From Nocardiopsis alborubida (GTDB lineage Bacteria; Actinomycetota; Actinomycetes; Streptosporangiales; Streptosporangiaceae), in contig NZ_JAAXPG010000034.1 of assembly GCF_012396365.1 (NCBI RefSeq), positions 1 to 64,000 of the forward strand: a DNA stretch of 64,000 nucleotides. Reading direction: 5' to 3'. Made by a program: the position numbers and the translations under genes. Positions 43,621 to 52,351 of this stretch are shown here, piece after piece; position 1 is the stretch's first letter, and each line of letters begins with the position of its first letter. Under the pieces are notes generated by a model. That model saw nothing but the letters and a program-made list of their open reading frames with translations. It was not told where the DNA came from and searched no databases.

Positions 43621-45444
43621 CTAGCCCATCGGGTCCGCCGGGGGAGGTGATTGCCTCCAGCGTTTTCTTTCTCGGGCGGGTAATGTCCCTTTTGTTCGAG
43701 GGAAAGGCGCGTCCTCCCCCGCGTCGGCACCCTTCCGGCCGCGACCTCCCGGACTCCCGGCCGGGACCTCTCCCTGGTCCCGGAACCCTCCCCGGTCGGA
43801 CCCTTCCCCGCCGCGCGGACGGGGGAGCGCACAGGGGGCTCGGGAGAGCCGCGCGTCGGTGTACACGTCGCCCGACTCCATGCCCTGGTAGCCGAAGATG
43901 TCGCTGACCGTCACGAAGTGGTAGCCCTGCCGGTGCAGACCCGCCAGCACGTCCGGGACCGCCTCCACGGAGCTCTCGTGGATGTCGTGGAAGAGCACCA
44001 CGCTTCCCGGCACGGTGTTGTCCAGCGCCGCCTCACTGACGTCCTCGCTGTCGCGGCTCTTCCAGTCCAGCGTGTCCACGTCCCACAGCACCAGGGGCTG
44101 CTCCACCGTCTTGCGCACCGTCCCGTTCAGCGACCCGTAGGGCGGCCGGATGGTCAGCGGGTCCGACCCGGTCACCTCGCGCACGGCCGCGTTGGTGCGC
44201 TCGATGTCCTTGCGGATCTCGTCGGCCGACATCTTCGCCAGGTCGTCGTGCTTCCAGGTGTGGTTGCCCAGCTCGTGGCCCTCCTCGGCCATGCGCTCCA
44301 CCGGTGCGGGGAACTCGTCCACGAGCGAGCCCAGCACGTAGAACGTGGCGTGCGCGTCGTACTCGGCCAGGCTGTCCAGCAGCTGGTCGGTGTGCTTGCC
44401 GGGCCCGTCGTCGAAGGTCAGCGCCACGCACCTGAGCCGCTGGCAGTCCAGGGTGGGCCCCTGGGCGCTCAGGCCCCCCTCGTCCTCGGAGAGGTCGTCG
44501 CCCAGACCGTCCCCGTTCAGAGCCGCCTCCCGGGCCCGGTAGCCCAGCTCGGACAGCAGCCCCTCGACGTCGGCGGCCTCCACCGGAACCAGCACCTCGC
44601 TGACCCGGCCCGCGTCGGGCACCTCGTCGGGGTCCATCCGCACGGCCAGGCCGCCCGCCGTGCTGAAGGCCAGGTCGCCCAGCGGCGAGCCCTCCCAGCG
44701 CTCGGCGGCCTCCCGGGCCTGGTCGGGCTCGGACAGGTCGAGCGGCCCAGACGTCGCGTCCGCCTCCCCGCTGGATTCCCCGCCGGGTTCTGCGCCCGTC
44801 TCCCCGTTCGCCGTCGCGTCCTGCCCGTCACCGGACACGCCGCCCTCCGGCGCCGACCGCTCGCCCGAGGCGACCTCGCCGACCAACCCGGGCAGCTGGC
44901 GCTCGGACAGGTTGTACCCCTCCTCCAGGACGTCGGCCAGGGCCACGTGGGCCTGCTCGATCGCCTCCTCGTCCCGGAACAGAGACGTCCAGGGCAGCAC
45001 CTCGTCACTGCCCGCGTCGTACCACAGGGTGCTGGCCTCGAAGGTCTCGTCCCCTCCGGAGGAGACGGTCGCGGTCAGCCGCGCGCCCACCACCTCCGGT
45101 GAGGCGGCGAGGATGGCCGTGTCCTGGCGCAGCTCGGGGGTCCCGTCCTCGGGCAGGCCCTCCAGGAAGGCGCTCTGGCGGGCGGCCATGGCGGTGTGCG
45201 CCTCCACCGTCAGCGGGTGGGCGCCGCCCAACCGCGGGTAGCGGTAGCTCACCACGCTGTCGTCGGTGTCCACCGACACGGTGCGCGACTCCATCCCCGC
45301 CAGGTCGTCGGGCGAGGAGCGGACCGGCTCGACGTAGGGCAGCTCCTGGTCCACTGCACGGCAGCCGGGGATCAGGAGCAGACCCACGGCCGCGCTGACG
45401 GAGAGTTTGCGTCGTAGTGAGGTGACAGCCACGAGGGGGACCAT
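43621..45444 (-). CDS. polysaccharide deacetylase lipoprotein
   Basis: The product of about 607 residues has a lipoprotein signal (LSVSAAVGLLLIPGCRAV), a unique N-terminal region, an acidic Gly/Glu/Ala-rich linker (about 200-245), and a C-terminal NodB domain: LTFDDGPGKHTDQL, HTWKHDDLAKMS (metal His pair), IRPPYGSLNG, LWDVDTLDWKSR and VVLFHDIHESSV. It should deacetylate cell-wall or extracellular polysaccharide on the outer face of the membrane. After DARLSRAPC about 75 low-complexity residues run on, an unusual tail. ATG 45444 is preferred; GTG 45459 is in frame. Confidence 0.9.
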   Translation of the reverse strand: MVPLVAVTSLRRKLSVSAAVGLLLIPGCRAVDQELPYVEPVRSSPDDLAGMESRTVSVDTDDSVVSYRYPRLGGAHPLTVEAHTAMAARQSAFLEGLPEDGTPELRQDTAILAASPEVVGARLTATVSSGGDETFEASTLWYDAGSDEVLPWTSLFRDEEAIEQAHVALADVLEEGYNLSERQLPGLVGEVASGERSAPEGGVSGDGQDATANGETGAEPGGESSGEADATSGPLDLSEPDQAREAAERWEGSPLGDLAFSTAGGLAVRMDPDEVPDAGRVSEVLVPVEAADVEGLLSELGYRAREAALNGDGLGDDLSEDEGGLSAQGPTLDCQRLRCVALTFDDGPGKHTDQLLDSLAEYDAHATFYVLGSLVDEFPAPVERMAEEGHELGNHTWKHDDLAKMSADEIRKDIERTNAAVREVTGSDPLTIRPPYGSLNGTVRKTVEQPLVLWDVDTLDWKSRDSEDVSEAALDNTVPGSVVLFHDIHESSVEAVPDVLAGLHRQGYHFVTVSDIFGYQGMESGDVYTDARLSRAPCALPRPRGGEGSDRGGFRDQGEVPAGSPGGRGRKGADAGEDAPFPRTKGTLPARERKRWRQSPPPADPMG

Positions 45445-45830
45445 ATCTGAGCCGCTCACCTCAGCGTGAATCGCCTCGCAGGCGTCCGCTCACTCCGCGT
45501 GGCCGGCATCCGGTCACGCTCCGTTCACCCGGCGCGCCTTCGGGAGTCCGCCCGCCGCCTCCGGAAAGGACCGAGAGGAGGGCGGCGCCGCAGTGCCGCC
45601 CCCGGCGGGCCCGGGGCGCGGAGCCGGGCCCCGGTCGCGGGGCTTTGCGGCCTCACACCCACGCTGTCCGAAACCCGGTGCGGATACGGGGGCGTCGGTC
45701 CTTCGCGGGTCCGCGTTCCGGCCATACTGATTCCGAAGGGACGTACACGGTGTTCCCCCGCGAATCCGGATGCCGGTGACACGTCCTCCCCCATCGGAGC
45801 TCCCGCTCCGTCCACCCCTGAAAGGCGCCC
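45445..45830. other. gene-less stretch between divergent genes
   Basis: No coding frame of note. The stretch is very GC-rich, with overlapping GGGCCCGG/CCGGGCCC words at about 45600-45650 that can form strong hairpins. It must hold the promoters of the deacetylase (minus) and the small membrane protein (plus), but none is clear enough to place. Confidence 0.3.
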
Positions 45831-46256
45831 ATGAGTTACGGTCCCGGAACCGGCGGCTACTTCCCTCCGAGCGGGGGAAGCGGTGGCCACCAGCCCCCTC
45901 CCGGGGGAGGCGGAGGGTATCCGCCGCCCGGCGGCGGCCTCCCCCCGCCCCCCGGAGGCTGGTACGGCGGCCCCGGTTTCCAGCCGCCGCCTCCGCCCGC
46001 GAGCCAGGGCTCGGCCATCGGCGCGCTCATCGCCAACATCTTCGGCCTGTGCCTGTGCTGGATGCTGTCGATCGTCGGCGTCATCCTGGCCGTCATCGCG
46101 CTCACCATGACCACCACCAACCCCCAGACAGCCAGGACCTGCACCATCATCTCCTGGGTGCTCTTCGGCGTCGGGACCGCGCTGTACGTCGTCCTGTTCT
46201 TCTTCTACGGGGCGATGGGGCTCATGAGCGTCTTCGCCACCAACTCGGCCTACTGA
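45831..46256 (+). CDS. Gly/Pro-rich membrane protein (DUF4190-like)
   Basis: The 141-residue product has a disordered Gly/Pro/Tyr-rich N-terminus (about residues 1-60) followed by two hydrophobic helices: IGALIANIFGLCLCWMLSIV then VGVILAVIALTM, and WVLFGVGTALYVVLFFFYG. This is the common actinobacterial arrangement of DUF4190/DUF4870-type proteins of unknown function. It stands alone. Confidence 0.8.
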   Translation: MSYGPGTGGYFPPSGGSGGHQPPPGGGGGYPPPGGGLPPPPGGWYGGPGFQPPPPPASQGSAIGALIANIFGLCLCWMLSIVGVILAVIALTMTTTNPQTARTCTIISWVLFGVGTALYVVLFFFYGAMGLMSVFATNSAY

Positions 46257-46335
46257 GGCGGGCGGAGGTGCCCACCGCCGCGGCTCCCGGGCCGACCCCG
46301 TGCGGCGGCGGGCGCTCCGGGGAAACGGGGGAGGA

Positions 46336-47430
46336 TCAGCCCTCCCCCGACTCCTCCCCGGGCTCCGCCGCGTCGGCGGCCACCGCCGCCACGATCCGCC
46401 GGACCTGCGCCAGGACCGCGGGGTTCTCCTGCGGGGAGGCCACCTTGGGCAGGTGCACGTGCCCGGCCGCGATCCGCCGTCCCGCCCGGTCCCGCAGCAG
46501 CGTGTTGCGGTAGGCGATCTCGTTGGACAGGTAGTCCCCGCCGCCCCCGCGGCGCGCAGCCGACCCCTCCGTGGGGCCGTCCGGGCGCACCACCGTCCCG
46601 CGGCCGTCCGGTGCGGCCTCGGCCACCTCGGTGTTGACCACCACCGGGTAGGGGTCCTCCCGCACCGCCGCCAGGATCCGCTCGTGGGGCAGCGAGGAGA
46701 GCGTCCACTCCGGGGCGTCGGGCCCCGGTACCGGGGCCCGGCCCGTGCGCGACACCCGCAGGTTGTCCTCGCCCCCGCCGCGCCAGACGCCGTTCCACAC
46801 CTCCAGGTCGAAGCGACCCGGCCGCCCGCGGCTGAGCGTGACCACCGCGTCCGCGCGCCGGTGCTGCTCCGCCAGCGCCTCCTCCACCAGCCCGGCGTCG
46901 AAGTCCGCCCAGCGCACCGGGAACACCGCGGTGCGCACCACGGCCGTGCGTCCGCCCGCGGGGAACGTCCACCCGTTCAGGTCCAGCGCCGCCGCGCCGG
47001 ACGGGTTGGAGCACGCCGGGTCCTCGTCCAGGCGGAAGGGGTCGAAGCCGGTCACGACCACCCGTACCCACCGGTCACCCGGCGGGAAGTCGAGGTCGGC
47101 GATGCCGCGCGAGCCCTTCTCCAACAGGTGCAGCAGGTCGGCGCGCTCGGCGTTGGAGAGGGAGAAGCCCGGCCGCCAGGAGCGCAGCCGGGCCGAGAGC
47201 ACCAGCCGCGCCCAGTACAGGGGGCGGTCGTCGGAGCCGTCGCGGGCGGCCTCCGTCCACAGCCGGGAGGCGTGCGAGGCGACCGCCTCCCGCGCCTGGG
47301 CGAGGTCGGCGCTCGCCCGCAGGTCGGCGCTGAACAGGGGCTCGGCGGCGCCGAAACCGGAGCGGGTCAGGACCAGTCGGGGCTCGGTGAGACCGGCGCG
47401 GTCCTCTTCGGGAGTGGTGTGGTGGTGCAC
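46336..47430 (-). CDS. pyroglutamyl peptidase (C15)-like protein, Cys site is Ser
   Basis: The 364-residue product has the C15 entry motif VVVTGFDPFRLDEDPACSNP (T-G-F-x-P-F ... N-P-S), central VRTAVFPVRWADFDAGL and late elements DYLSNEIAYRNTLL and AAGHVHLPKVASP. Pyrrolidone carboxyl peptidases have a catalytic Cys in the x-V-C-N-H segment; the aligned residue here is Ser (DYLSNE), while the His (HVHLP) is present. It may be an inactive or altered-specificity branch. The GTG start at 47430 is the best available but lacks a strong ribosome site. Confidence 0.7.
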   Translation of the reverse strand: MHHHTTPEEDRAGLTEPRLVLTRSGFGAAEPLFSADLRASADLAQAREAVASHASRLWTEAARDGSDDRPLYWARLVLSARLRSWRPGFSLSNAERADLLHLLEKGSRGIADLDFPPGDRWVRVVVTGFDPFRLDEDPACSNPSGAAALDLNGWTFPAGGRTAVVRTAVFPVRWADFDAGLVEEALAEQHRRADAVVTLSRGRPGRFDLEVWNGVWRGGGEDNLRVSRTGRAPVPGPDAPEWTLSSLPHERILAAVREDPYPVVVNTEVAEAAPDGRGTVVRPDGPTEGSAARRGGGGDYLSNEIAYRNTLLRDRAGRRIAAGHVHLPKVASPQENPAVLAQVRRIVAAVAADAAEPGEESGEG

Positions 47431-47625
47431 GGGGTCGCTGTCTGTCTCAGAGGTGTCGGAGGGCCGCCGGGGGAGGGGCCAGCCGAGTCTAACGCCGCCC
47501 GCGACCGCCCCGGGGACAGGGAAACCGGTGCGCCCGGCGAACGAGACACGGGGACTGGACCGGCGGGGGCGGACTTGGCAAGGTGTGAGGTGACCGCCCG
47601 TTCCTCTCAACGGAGAGAGCAGCAC

Positions 47626-49176
47626 ATGCCGACTTCCGCCCTCCCCACCACCGCCTCCCTCGCCGACCGCGCGCGGGCCGCCCTGGACCGGTGCCGCGTC
47701 GAGGCGCCCCAGGAACCGGCCGGGGCCCGCGGCGCGGCGAGGTCGCCCATCACCGGCCAGGACCTCTTCCCCCTGGGCCACGAGTCCACCGGCGACGTCG
47801 AACAAGCCGTCACCACGGCCCAGGAGACCTTCTCCTCCACCTGGCGCGACACCCCCGCCCCGGTGCGCGGACAGGTCGTCCACAGGCTCGGTGAGCTGCT
47901 GCGCGCGCACAAGGCCGACCTGGCCGAGCTGGTGACCATCGAGGCGGGCAAGATCCGCTCCGAGGCCCTGGGCGAGGTCCAGGAGATGATCGACATCTGC
48001 GACCTGGCCGTGGGCATGTCCCGGCAGCTGTACGGGCGCACGATGCCCTCCGAGCGGCCCGGCCACCGGCTCATGGAGACCTGGCACCCGCTGGGCGTGG
48101 TCGGCGTGATCACCGCCTTCAACTTCCCGGTCGCGGTGTGGTCGTGGAACACGTGTGTGGCCCTGGTGTGCGGCAACACCGTGGTGTGGAAGCCCTCGGA
48201 GCTGACCCCGCTCACCGCGCTGGCCTGCCACGGCCTGCTCATGCGCGCGGCGGAGGAGGTCGGCGCGCCCGCCCGGGGCCTGCACCGGGTCGTGCTGGGC
48301 GGCCGCGAGATCGGCCAGGCCCTGGCGGAGGACCCCCGGGTGGCCCTGCTGTCGGCCACCGGCTCGACCGCCATGGGCCGCGAGGTGGCGCCCAGGGTGG
48401 CCGCCCGCATGGGCCGCTACCTGCTGGAACTGGGCGGCAACAACGCGGCCGTGGTCGCCCCGTCCGCCGACCTGGACCTGGTGGTGCGCGGCAGCGTCTT
48501 CTCCGCCGCGGGCACCGCGGGCCAGCGCTGCACGACGTTGCGCCGCCTCATCGTGCACGAGGACGTGGCCGAGGAGGTCACCCGGCGGATCGTGGACGCC
48601 TACAAGCAGCTGCGCGACCGCGTCGGCGACCCCTTCGGGGAGTCGACGCTGGTGGGACCGCTGGTGGGCGAGCGCGGGTACGCCGCGATGCGCTCGGCGC
48701 TGGAGCGGGCCGCGGCCGAGGGCGGCGAGGTGTTGGTGGGCGGCGCCAGGGTTCTGGAGGAGGAGGCCGCCGACGCCTACTACGTCGAGCCCGCGGTGGT
48801 GCGCATGCCCGGCCAGAGCGCCGTCGTGCGGGAGGAGACCTTCGCGCCCGTCCTGTACGTGATGCCCTACCGCACGCTGGAGGAGGCGGTGGAGCTGCAC
48901 AACGGAGTGCCCCAGGGACTGTCGTCGTCGATCTTCACCCAGGACCAGTCCGAGGCCGAGCGTTTCCTGTCCGCGGCCGGTTCCGACTGCGGGATCGTCA
49001 ACGTCAACATCGGCACCTCCGGAGCGGAGATCGGCGGCGCCTTCGGCGGCGAGAAGGACACCGGCGGCGGCCGCGAGTCGGGTTCGGACTCCTGGAAGGC
49101 CTACATGCGCCGGGCGACCAACACGGTCAACTACGGCGGCGAGCTGCCGCTGGCCCAGGGAGTGAGCTTCCTCTGA
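47626..49176 (+). CDS. ALDH7-family dehydrogenase (piperideine-6-carboxylate/AASA type)
   Basis: The 516-residue product has ALDH7 features: WHPLGVVGVITAFNFPVAVW, WKPSELTPLTALAC, catalytic Glu about 268 (YLLELGGNNAAVVAPSADLD) and Cys about 302 (SAAGTAGQRCTTLRRLIV), and the family's C-terminal GIVNVNIGTSGAEIGGAFGG. It should oxidise alpha-aminoadipic semialdehyde, as in lysine catabolism. ATG 47626 has GGAGAGA 7 nt upstream. No lysine-catabolism partner is adjacent. Confidence 0.9.
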   Translation: MPTSALPTTASLADRARAALDRCRVEAPQEPAGARGAARSPITGQDLFPLGHESTGDVEQAVTTAQETFSSTWRDTPAPVRGQVVHRLGELLRAHKADLAELVTIEAGKIRSEALGEVQEMIDICDLAVGMSRQLYGRTMPSERPGHRLMETWHPLGVVGVITAFNFPVAVWSWNTCVALVCGNTVVWKPSELTPLTALACHGLLMRAAEEVGAPARGLHRVVLGGREIGQALAEDPRVALLSATGSTAMGREVAPRVAARMGRYLLELGGNNAAVVAPSADLDLVVRGSVFSAAGTAGQRCTTLRRLIVHEDVAEEVTRRIVDAYKQLRDRVGDPFGESTLVGPLVGERGYAAMRSALERAAAEGGEVLVGGARVLEEEAADAYYVEPAVVRMPGQSAVVREETFAPVLYVMPYRTLEEAVELHNGVPQGLSSSIFTQDQSEAERFLSAAGSDCGIVNVNIGTSGAEIGGAFGGEKDTGGGRESGSDSWKAYMRRATNTVNYGGELPLAQGVSFL

Positions 49177-49236
49177 GGAGTCCGGTGTCCGCGCCCGGCC
49201 GGGCGCGGACACCGCCCCCGCGCGACACACCAAAAA

Positions 49237-49265
49237 AGTTGCACGCGATCATGTTGTGTGCAACT
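49237..49265. promoter_or_regulatory. OhrR operator candidate
   Basis: AGTTGCAC and GTGCAACT are perfect 8-bp arms with a 13-nt spacer, 57 nt before the ohrR start. The inner half sites are long for OhrR but the position fits a self-regulating MarR protein. Confidence 0.6.
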
Positions 49266-49321
49266 GATTTCTGTTACGGTGGTGCCGACCGAACGGTCCC
49301 GCACGCGCAGGAGGGAACACC

Positions 49322-49789
49322 GTGGCCGAAGAGCAAGGGGAGAACCCCCTCGCCCTGGACAACCAGCTGTGCTTCTCCCTCTACGCGGCCTCCCGGGCCA
49401 TGACCGGGCTCTACCGGGAACTGCTGGGCGACCTGGAACTGACCTATCCCCAGTACCTGGTCATGCTCGTGCTCTGGGAGCGCGGCACGCTCACCGTCAA
49501 GGAACTCAGCCGGGCCCTGCACCTGGACTCGGGCACGCTCTCGCCGCTGCTGCGCCGCCTGGAGTGCGCCGGGCTCCTGACCCGCGAACGCAGCGCCACC
49601 GACGAGCGCGTCGTCGAGGTCTCGGCCACCCCCGAGGGAGACGAGCTGCGCGCACGCGCCGAGGAGGTCCCCGAACGGGTCCTGTGCTCGGCCGGGCTGC
49701 CCCGGGAGCGGGCCCGGGAGTTGCAGGAGGCGCTCGGTCTGCTCACACGTTCGGTGGAGACCGCCTCCCGCAGGCGCGACCCGTGCTGA
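49322..49789 (+). CDS. ohrR: MarR-family regulator OhrR
   Basis: The 155-residue product starts with LALDNQLCFSLYAASRAMTG, the OhrR signature with the peroxide-sensing Cys at about residue 18, then the winged helix LTVKELSRALHLDSGTLSPL and RRLECAGLLTRERSATDERV. It is a one-Cys or two-Cys organic peroxide sensor; a second Cys is in ERVLCSAGL. It starts at GTG 49322 and lies 67 nt upstream of its target gene ohr. Confidence 0.93.
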   Translation: MAEEQGENPLALDNQLCFSLYAASRAMTGLYRELLGDLELTYPQYLVMLVLWERGTLTVKELSRALHLDSGTLSPLLRRLECAGLLTRERSATDERVVEVSATPEGDELRARAEEVPERVLCSAGLPRERARELQEALGLLTRSVETASRRRDPC

Positions 49790-49856
49790 GCGGGGCCGCG
49801 GACCTTCGCCGGACCACCACCACACCGATCACGGACCACGAACGAAAGAGGCAACC

Positions 49857-50285
49857 ATGGCCTACGACGTGATGTACACCGCCAACGCCACCGTCACCGG
49901 TGAGGGCCGCAAGGGCAACGGCCGCACCGACGACGGCCGCCTGGAGGTCGACCTGTCCGTGCCCAAGGGCATGGGCGGCGACGACGGCCCCGGCACCAAC
50001 CCCGAGCAGCTCTTCGCCGTCGGCTACGGCGCCTGCTTCCACGGCGCCCTCAAGGCCGTCGCCCGCAAGGAGAAGGTCGACGTCGATGGTTCCACCATCG
50101 ACGCCCAGGTCAGCCTGGGCAAGGCCGACGACGGCATGGCGCTGGCCGTGGCGCTCACCGTCACCATCCCGGGCGTGGACCAGGCCAAGGCCGAGGAGCT
50201 GGTCGAGGGCGCGCACCAGATGTGCCCCTACTCCCGCGCCACCCGCGGCAACATCGAGGTGACCCTGACGGCCAAGACCGCCTAG
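49857..50285 (+). CDS. ohr: organic hydroperoxide resistance protein
   Basis: The 142-residue OsmC-family product has both peroxidatic and resolving Cys motifs: AVGYGACFHGALKAVARKEK and EGAHQMCPYSRATRGNIEV, with the Arg region GTNPEQLF. The N-terminus is DVMYTANATVTGEGRKGNGR. It reduces organic hydroperoxides using lipoyl thiols in the cytoplasm. It is under OhrR control, with a perfect 13-bp hairpin after its stop. Confidence 0.96.
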   Translation: MAYDVMYTANATVTGEGRKGNGRTDDGRLEVDLSVPKGMGGDDGPGTNPEQLFAVGYGACFHGALKAVARKEKVDVDGSTIDAQVSLGKADDGMALAVALTVTIPGVDQAKAEELVEGAHQMCPYSRATRGNIEVTLTAKTA

Positions 50286-50319
50286 GCGACACCCCCGCGG
50301 GGCTCCGCCGCCCCGCGAA

Positions 50320-50350
50320 GGGGGGAGGGCGCACACCGCGCCCTCCCCCC
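50320..50350. terminator. perfect 13-bp hairpin after ohr
   Basis: GGGGGGAGGGCGC at 50320-50332 pairs exactly with 50338-50350 around ACACC. The rest of the gap to 50656 shows nothing else that I can name. Confidence 0.8.
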
Positions 50351-50656
50351 TCGCGTGTCCGCGCACCCGGGCGTTCGCGTCCGGGCCGCGCGGCGGGACC
50401 CCTCAGGCCGGCGCGGCCCCGCCCCCGACCCGGAACGCTTCTCGTACACGCGAGTACACACGGCGCGTGCGGGCTCAGGGACCACCCCGGACGGAACGGC
50501 CTCGCGGTCCCTGAGACCCGGGTCCGCTGCTTCGTGTCCTTCTCGTCCCCGGTCCTCACCCCGCCGGCCTCCGAGCTGCTTCGCGGCCCGCCGCGGTCTC
50601 GGGAGGACCGGCCCCGTGGACATCCCCGGTCGTGGCTGCGTTCAATGGAGACCATG

Positions 50657-51160
50657 ATGCGCAGAACGTCATCCACCGCCGTCGTCGCCGCCGTCGTCGT
50701 CACCGTCGTGCTCGCCGCTCTCACGTCCTGTTCCCCGGATCCTTCGGACGGCTCCCCCTCCGAAGACCGCCCCAGTGGGCCCGGGGCCGGGGCATCGGCG
50801 TCAGAGCCGGGTCCGACTCCCACGGAGGCGGACACGCCGACCGGGCCGTGCGCTGACGGCACGTGTGAGATCGAGGTCGCCGTGGGGGACGTCGTGACAG
50901 TGCCGGAGAGCTACGGTCTCGGACCGATCGAGGTGACGGCGATCACCGACGGCGAGATCGAGATGGTCGCACCGCTGACAGGGTCGGGCTACAGCGTCGC
51001 GGGCTGTGCCGGTGGCGGCGGTGTGACCTCGGGAGGCGGCGGCGGTGTCGGGCTCACCTGCGGCGAGGGGCCCGCCGCGACCATCAACGACGCCATGAGT
51101 CTGGAGGTCGTCGAGATCCTCGACACCAGCGCCGTCCTTCGCATCGAACCCGTGGGCTGA
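50657..51160 (+). CDS. small lipoprotein, unknown function
   Basis: The product of about 167 residues has a lipoprotein signal (RTSSTAVVAAVVVTVVLAAL then TSC) followed by a disordered Ser/Pro/Glu region (about 26-65) and a small folded domain with CADGTCEIEVAVGDVVTVPE, a Gly-rich insert (GYSVAGCAGGGGVTSGGGGG) and AMSLEVVEILDTSAVLRIEP. ATGs at 50645, 50654 and 50657 are in frame; the last fits GGAG spacing best. No family is recognised. Confidence 0.7.
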   Translation: MRRTSSTAVVAAVVVTVVLAALTSCSPDPSDGSPSEDRPSGPGAGASASEPGPTPTEADTPTGPCADGTCEIEVAVGDVVTVPESYGLGPIEVTAITDGEIEMVAPLTGSGYSVAGCAGGGGVTSGGGGGVGLTCGEGPAATINDAMSLEVVEILDTSAVLRIEPVG

Positions 51161-51285
51161 CACCCGTGGGCTGACACACGGCCCGCCTCATGCGGGAGCC
51201 CCCCGCCAACGGCACCCGGTGCCACGGGGCAGCGGAGGCCGGGCGTCGGACCCTCCGCGAGGACCGCAGGGACCCCGCGACGCGC

Positions 51286-51322
51286 GAGGGGCCGGGAGGG
51301 GACGTGCCCCTCCCGGCCCCTC
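51286..51322. terminator. perfect 16-bp hairpin
   Basis: GAGGGGCCGGGAGGGG at 51286-51301 pairs exactly with 51307-51322 around ACGTG, 18 nt beyond the stop of the CNNM gene pair (minus). The most stable hairpin type in the window; probably their terminator. Confidence 0.85.
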
Positions 51323-51340
51323 ACGGCCTCACGGCCCCGA

Positions 51341-52351
51341 TCAGGCGGCCGTGTCCAGCAGCAGCAGGCGGTCCAGGATGTCCTGGAGGGTGACCAGTCC
51401 GATCACCTCGCCGTCCGACTCCACCAGGGACAGGTGGCTGCGGCTCTCCCGCATGATGCCCATCGCCGCGTACATCGGCGTCTCCGAGGCCAGGGTGAGC
51501 ACCGGCCGCATCAGGTCGGCCGCGGTGGTCCCCTCCGGGCTCGTCAGCGCCTCGCGCACGTGCAGCACGCCCACGGGCTCGTCCCCGTCCATCACCACCA
51601 GGCGCAGGTGCGTGGTCTCCCTCGACACCTGCTTGATGTCGTCCACCGTCGAGTTCGGGGACACCGACGCGATCTCCTCGCGCGGCGTGACGATCTCGTT
51701 CAGCGGACGGGAGTTGACCTCCAGCGCGGTGGCCAGCTGGGCGCGGCGCTCGGGGTCGAGCGCTCCGGCCTTGGCCGAGTGCTCCACCAGTTCGCGCACG
51801 TCGTCGGGGCCGTGCCCGGACGACATCTCGTCCACGGCCTCCACACCCAGCCGGTGCAGGCACCAGTTGGCCATGCCGTTGAGCATCAGCAGCAGCGGAC
51901 GGGTGAACCACATGAACGCCCGCATCGGCACGGCCAGCATGATCGCCGACTTCTCCGGGTGCGAGATCGCCCAGGACTTGGGCGCCATCTCACCCACCAC
52001 CAGGTGCAGGAAGGTCACCACGAACAGCGACAGCACGAACGAGACCACGTAGCCGACCGCCGCCGGCAGGCCGCCGAACAGCGGCTCCAGCAGGTGGTGG
52101 ACGGCGGGCTTGGAGATCGCGCCCAGCGCCAGGGCGCACAGGGTGATCCCCAGCTGGGATCCGGCCAGCAGCAGCGACAGGTCGCGGGCGCTCTTGACCG
52201 CGGCCCGCGCCGAGAAGCTGGACTCGGCGGCCTCCTCCAGCCGGTAGCGGCGCGCCGCCACCAGGGCGAACTCGATCGCCACGAAGAAGGCGCTCAGCGC
52301 GATGATCACCGCGGTCAGCGCGAGCGCCACCCACACGTTCATGTCACTCAT
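51341..52351 (-). CDS. CNNM/CBS-domain membrane protein (hemolysin-like), paralogue 2
   Basis: The 336-residue product starts with a DUF21/CNNM transmembrane domain (ALTAVIIALSAFFVAIEFAL, then two more helices with GEMAPKSWAISHPE) followed by paired CBS domains (EIVTPREEIASVSPNSTVDD, LMRPVLTLASETPMYAAMGI). The CorC_HlyC cap is missing, unlike the upstream paralogue. It may transport or sense Mg2+/Co2+-type cations in the membrane. Its start overlaps the upstream stop by 4 nt. Confidence 0.9.
   Translation of the reverse strand: MSDMNVWVALALTAVIIALSAFFVAIEFALVAARRYRLEEAAESSFSARAAVKSARDLSLLLAGSQLGITLCALALGAISKPAVHHLLEPLFGGLPAAVGYVVSFVLSLFVVTFLHLVVGEMAPKSWAISHPEKSAIMLAVPMRAFMWFTRPLLLMLNGMANWCLHRLGVEAVDEMSSGHGPDDVRELVEHSAKAGALDPERRAQLATALEVNSRPLNEIVTPREEIASVSPNSTVDDIKQVSRETTHLRLVVMDGDEPVGVLHVREALTSPEGTTAADLMRPVLTLASETPMYAAMGIMRESRSHLSLVESDGEVIGLVTLQDILDRLLLLDTAA

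Noticed and set aside
46300..47625. Long upstream extension of the ALDH7 frame
   Set aside because: It is antisense to the C15-like gene and the true N-terminus is at ATG 47626 with a good ribosome site.
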